DNA from: Metopolophium dirhodum
Taxonomy: Eukaryota > Arthropoda > Insecta > Hemiptera > Aphididae
DNA: 64,000 nt
NCBI RefSeq assembly: GCF_019925205.1
Contig: NC_083563.1
Span: 5,518,001 to 5,582,000 of the forward strand
Reading direction: 5' to 3'
Each line of letters begins with the position of its first letter. Position 1 is the stretch's first letter. Positions 63,220 through 64,000 of this stretch are shown in pieces. A program made the translations under genes and the position numbers. The notes beneath the pieces are model-generated. The model was given only the letters and a program-made list of their open reading frames with translations. It searched no databases and was not told the DNA's origin.

Positions 63220-63829
63220 ATGGAGACAGACAATCAAAATGTTCAGAAAAGTCAATTTTGCAGCTATATGGTGAGTTTAACATGAAAATTAATAAATTGA
63301 TTTTTCTATTTCAAATTTTAATATAGGTATTATGTTATTACTTAAATACTGAATACTAAACCTTATTGGATTATATGTGTGATTACTGATGAATAGCAAT
63401 GTGTATAAAAATAGGATGTCAATATTTAATTTATTGTATGATTGTATTTTTATTTTAGCCGGAGAGAGTGCATACTGAAGGAAGGCGAAAACTTATGTCT
63501 TGGTTGAATCAACAAATGAAAGTTAATTTATTAGATGGCCGTATTTTAGTTGGAACATTCGTTTGTACTGATAAAGATGCTCATATTATACTTAGTACAT
63601 GTTATGAATACTTTAACGAAAAAGGTGAGTTTCTTAAGAAAGCAAATTAAATAATTTATGATGTTTAGATTTTTCACAAATGATCTATATGTGTTTAGAT
63701 TTAGATACTGGAGAATCTCGACTTTTAGGCTTAGTAATGATACCTGGGCGACATATTATTTCAATTCATACAGATGTACAACAAACAAATGATCAACCTA
63801 TAAATTCGTCAAACTTTGAAGAAACGTGA
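63220..63829 (+). CDS. NAA38: N-alpha-acetyltransferase 38, NatC auxiliary subunit (LSM domain)
   Basis: Three exons: 63220-63270, 63459-63624 and 63699-63829, giving 115 residues. The LSM fold is visible: RRKLMSWLNQQMKVNLLDGR, LVGTFVCTDKDAHIILSTCY (Sm1 motif with the family's DRD/DKD turn), then RLLGLVMIPGRHIISIHTD (Sm2). The order and spacing match NAA38/LSMD1 rather than the spliceosomal LSm proteins, which have an RG-type Sm2. NAA38 is the small subunit of NatC (with NAA30 and NAA35), which acetylates Met-Leu/Ile/Phe-type N-termini on ribosomes. AATAAA at 63960-63966 may end the transcript. The start is the first in-frame ATG in an AAAAAATGG context. Confidence 0.94.
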
Positions 63830-64000
63830 TAGTACTAAATAATTGCAATTTTAATGTAATCATTATTCATTGTGAATATTTTTTATCTTCATTGTTAAAA
63901 TTTAAAATAATTTATTAATATATAATACAACTATTATACAAGAGTCCTAAATTCAATTTTAATAAAAATATTAACAAATGTTTAAGTATAGATGAAAGAA

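Overview
This is an AT-rich (visibly about 70% A+T) invertebrate nuclear window, most likely from an aphid (Hemiptera). The evidence is: compact GT-AG genes with 50-250 bp exons; an arginine kinase, the phosphagen kinase of arthropods; and intergenic DNA packed with short hAT, piggyBac-type, Merlin, non-LTR and Helitron relics of the sort common in aphid genomes. The species call is inference. No bacterial operons, CRISPR arrays, rRNA or tRNA genes were recognised.

Ten protein-coding genes were assembled exon by exon. All splice phases close and each reading frame ends in one stop. Left to right: NAA80-like actin N-acetyltransferase (549-3060, minus); ChaC2-type gamma-glutamylcyclotransferase (5064-6906, plus); ASPSCR1/TUG UBX-domain protein (10108-14913, plus); MutL homologue PMS2 (15195-21117, minus), tail to tail with ASPSCR1; arginine kinase (25401-31831, minus, with a probable non-coding first exon near 33.6 kb); an unrecognised 292-residue coiled-coil protein (34972-38213, minus); acireductone dioxygenase ADI1 (46607-48433, minus); leucine carboxyl methyltransferase LCMT1 (50508-51744, plus); the Na,K-ATPase beta-interacting membrane protein NKAIN (55199-61960, minus); and the NatC auxiliary subunit NAA38 (63220-63829, plus). 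They are unrelated housekeeping genes, not a functional cluster. Two N-terminal acetyltransferase components, NAA80 and NAA38, happen to sit at opposite ends.

Between and inside the genes is a dense mobile-element record. At least ten hAT-like MITEs have readable terminal inverted repeats, most with 8-bp target duplications. A three-copy TTAA-flanked MITE family lies in three introns. A TA-rich palindromic MITE, a large fold-back repeat, a dead non-LTR reverse transcriptase, a dead Merlin/ISXO2-type transposase and a second Helitron 3' end are also present. A complete-ended Helitron deletion derivative (43883-46101) still carries an OTU-protease-like segment and the C-terminus of its helicase. 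A diverged repeat family of unknown type occurs in four copies between 34.4 and 43.7 kb.

No clearly novel multi-gene system was found. The best leads are the OTU-bearing Helitron derivative, the unidentified coiled-coil gene, the unclassified four-copy repeat, a GC-AG intron in ASPSCR1, and the hAT-in-MITE nesting at 58-59 kb.
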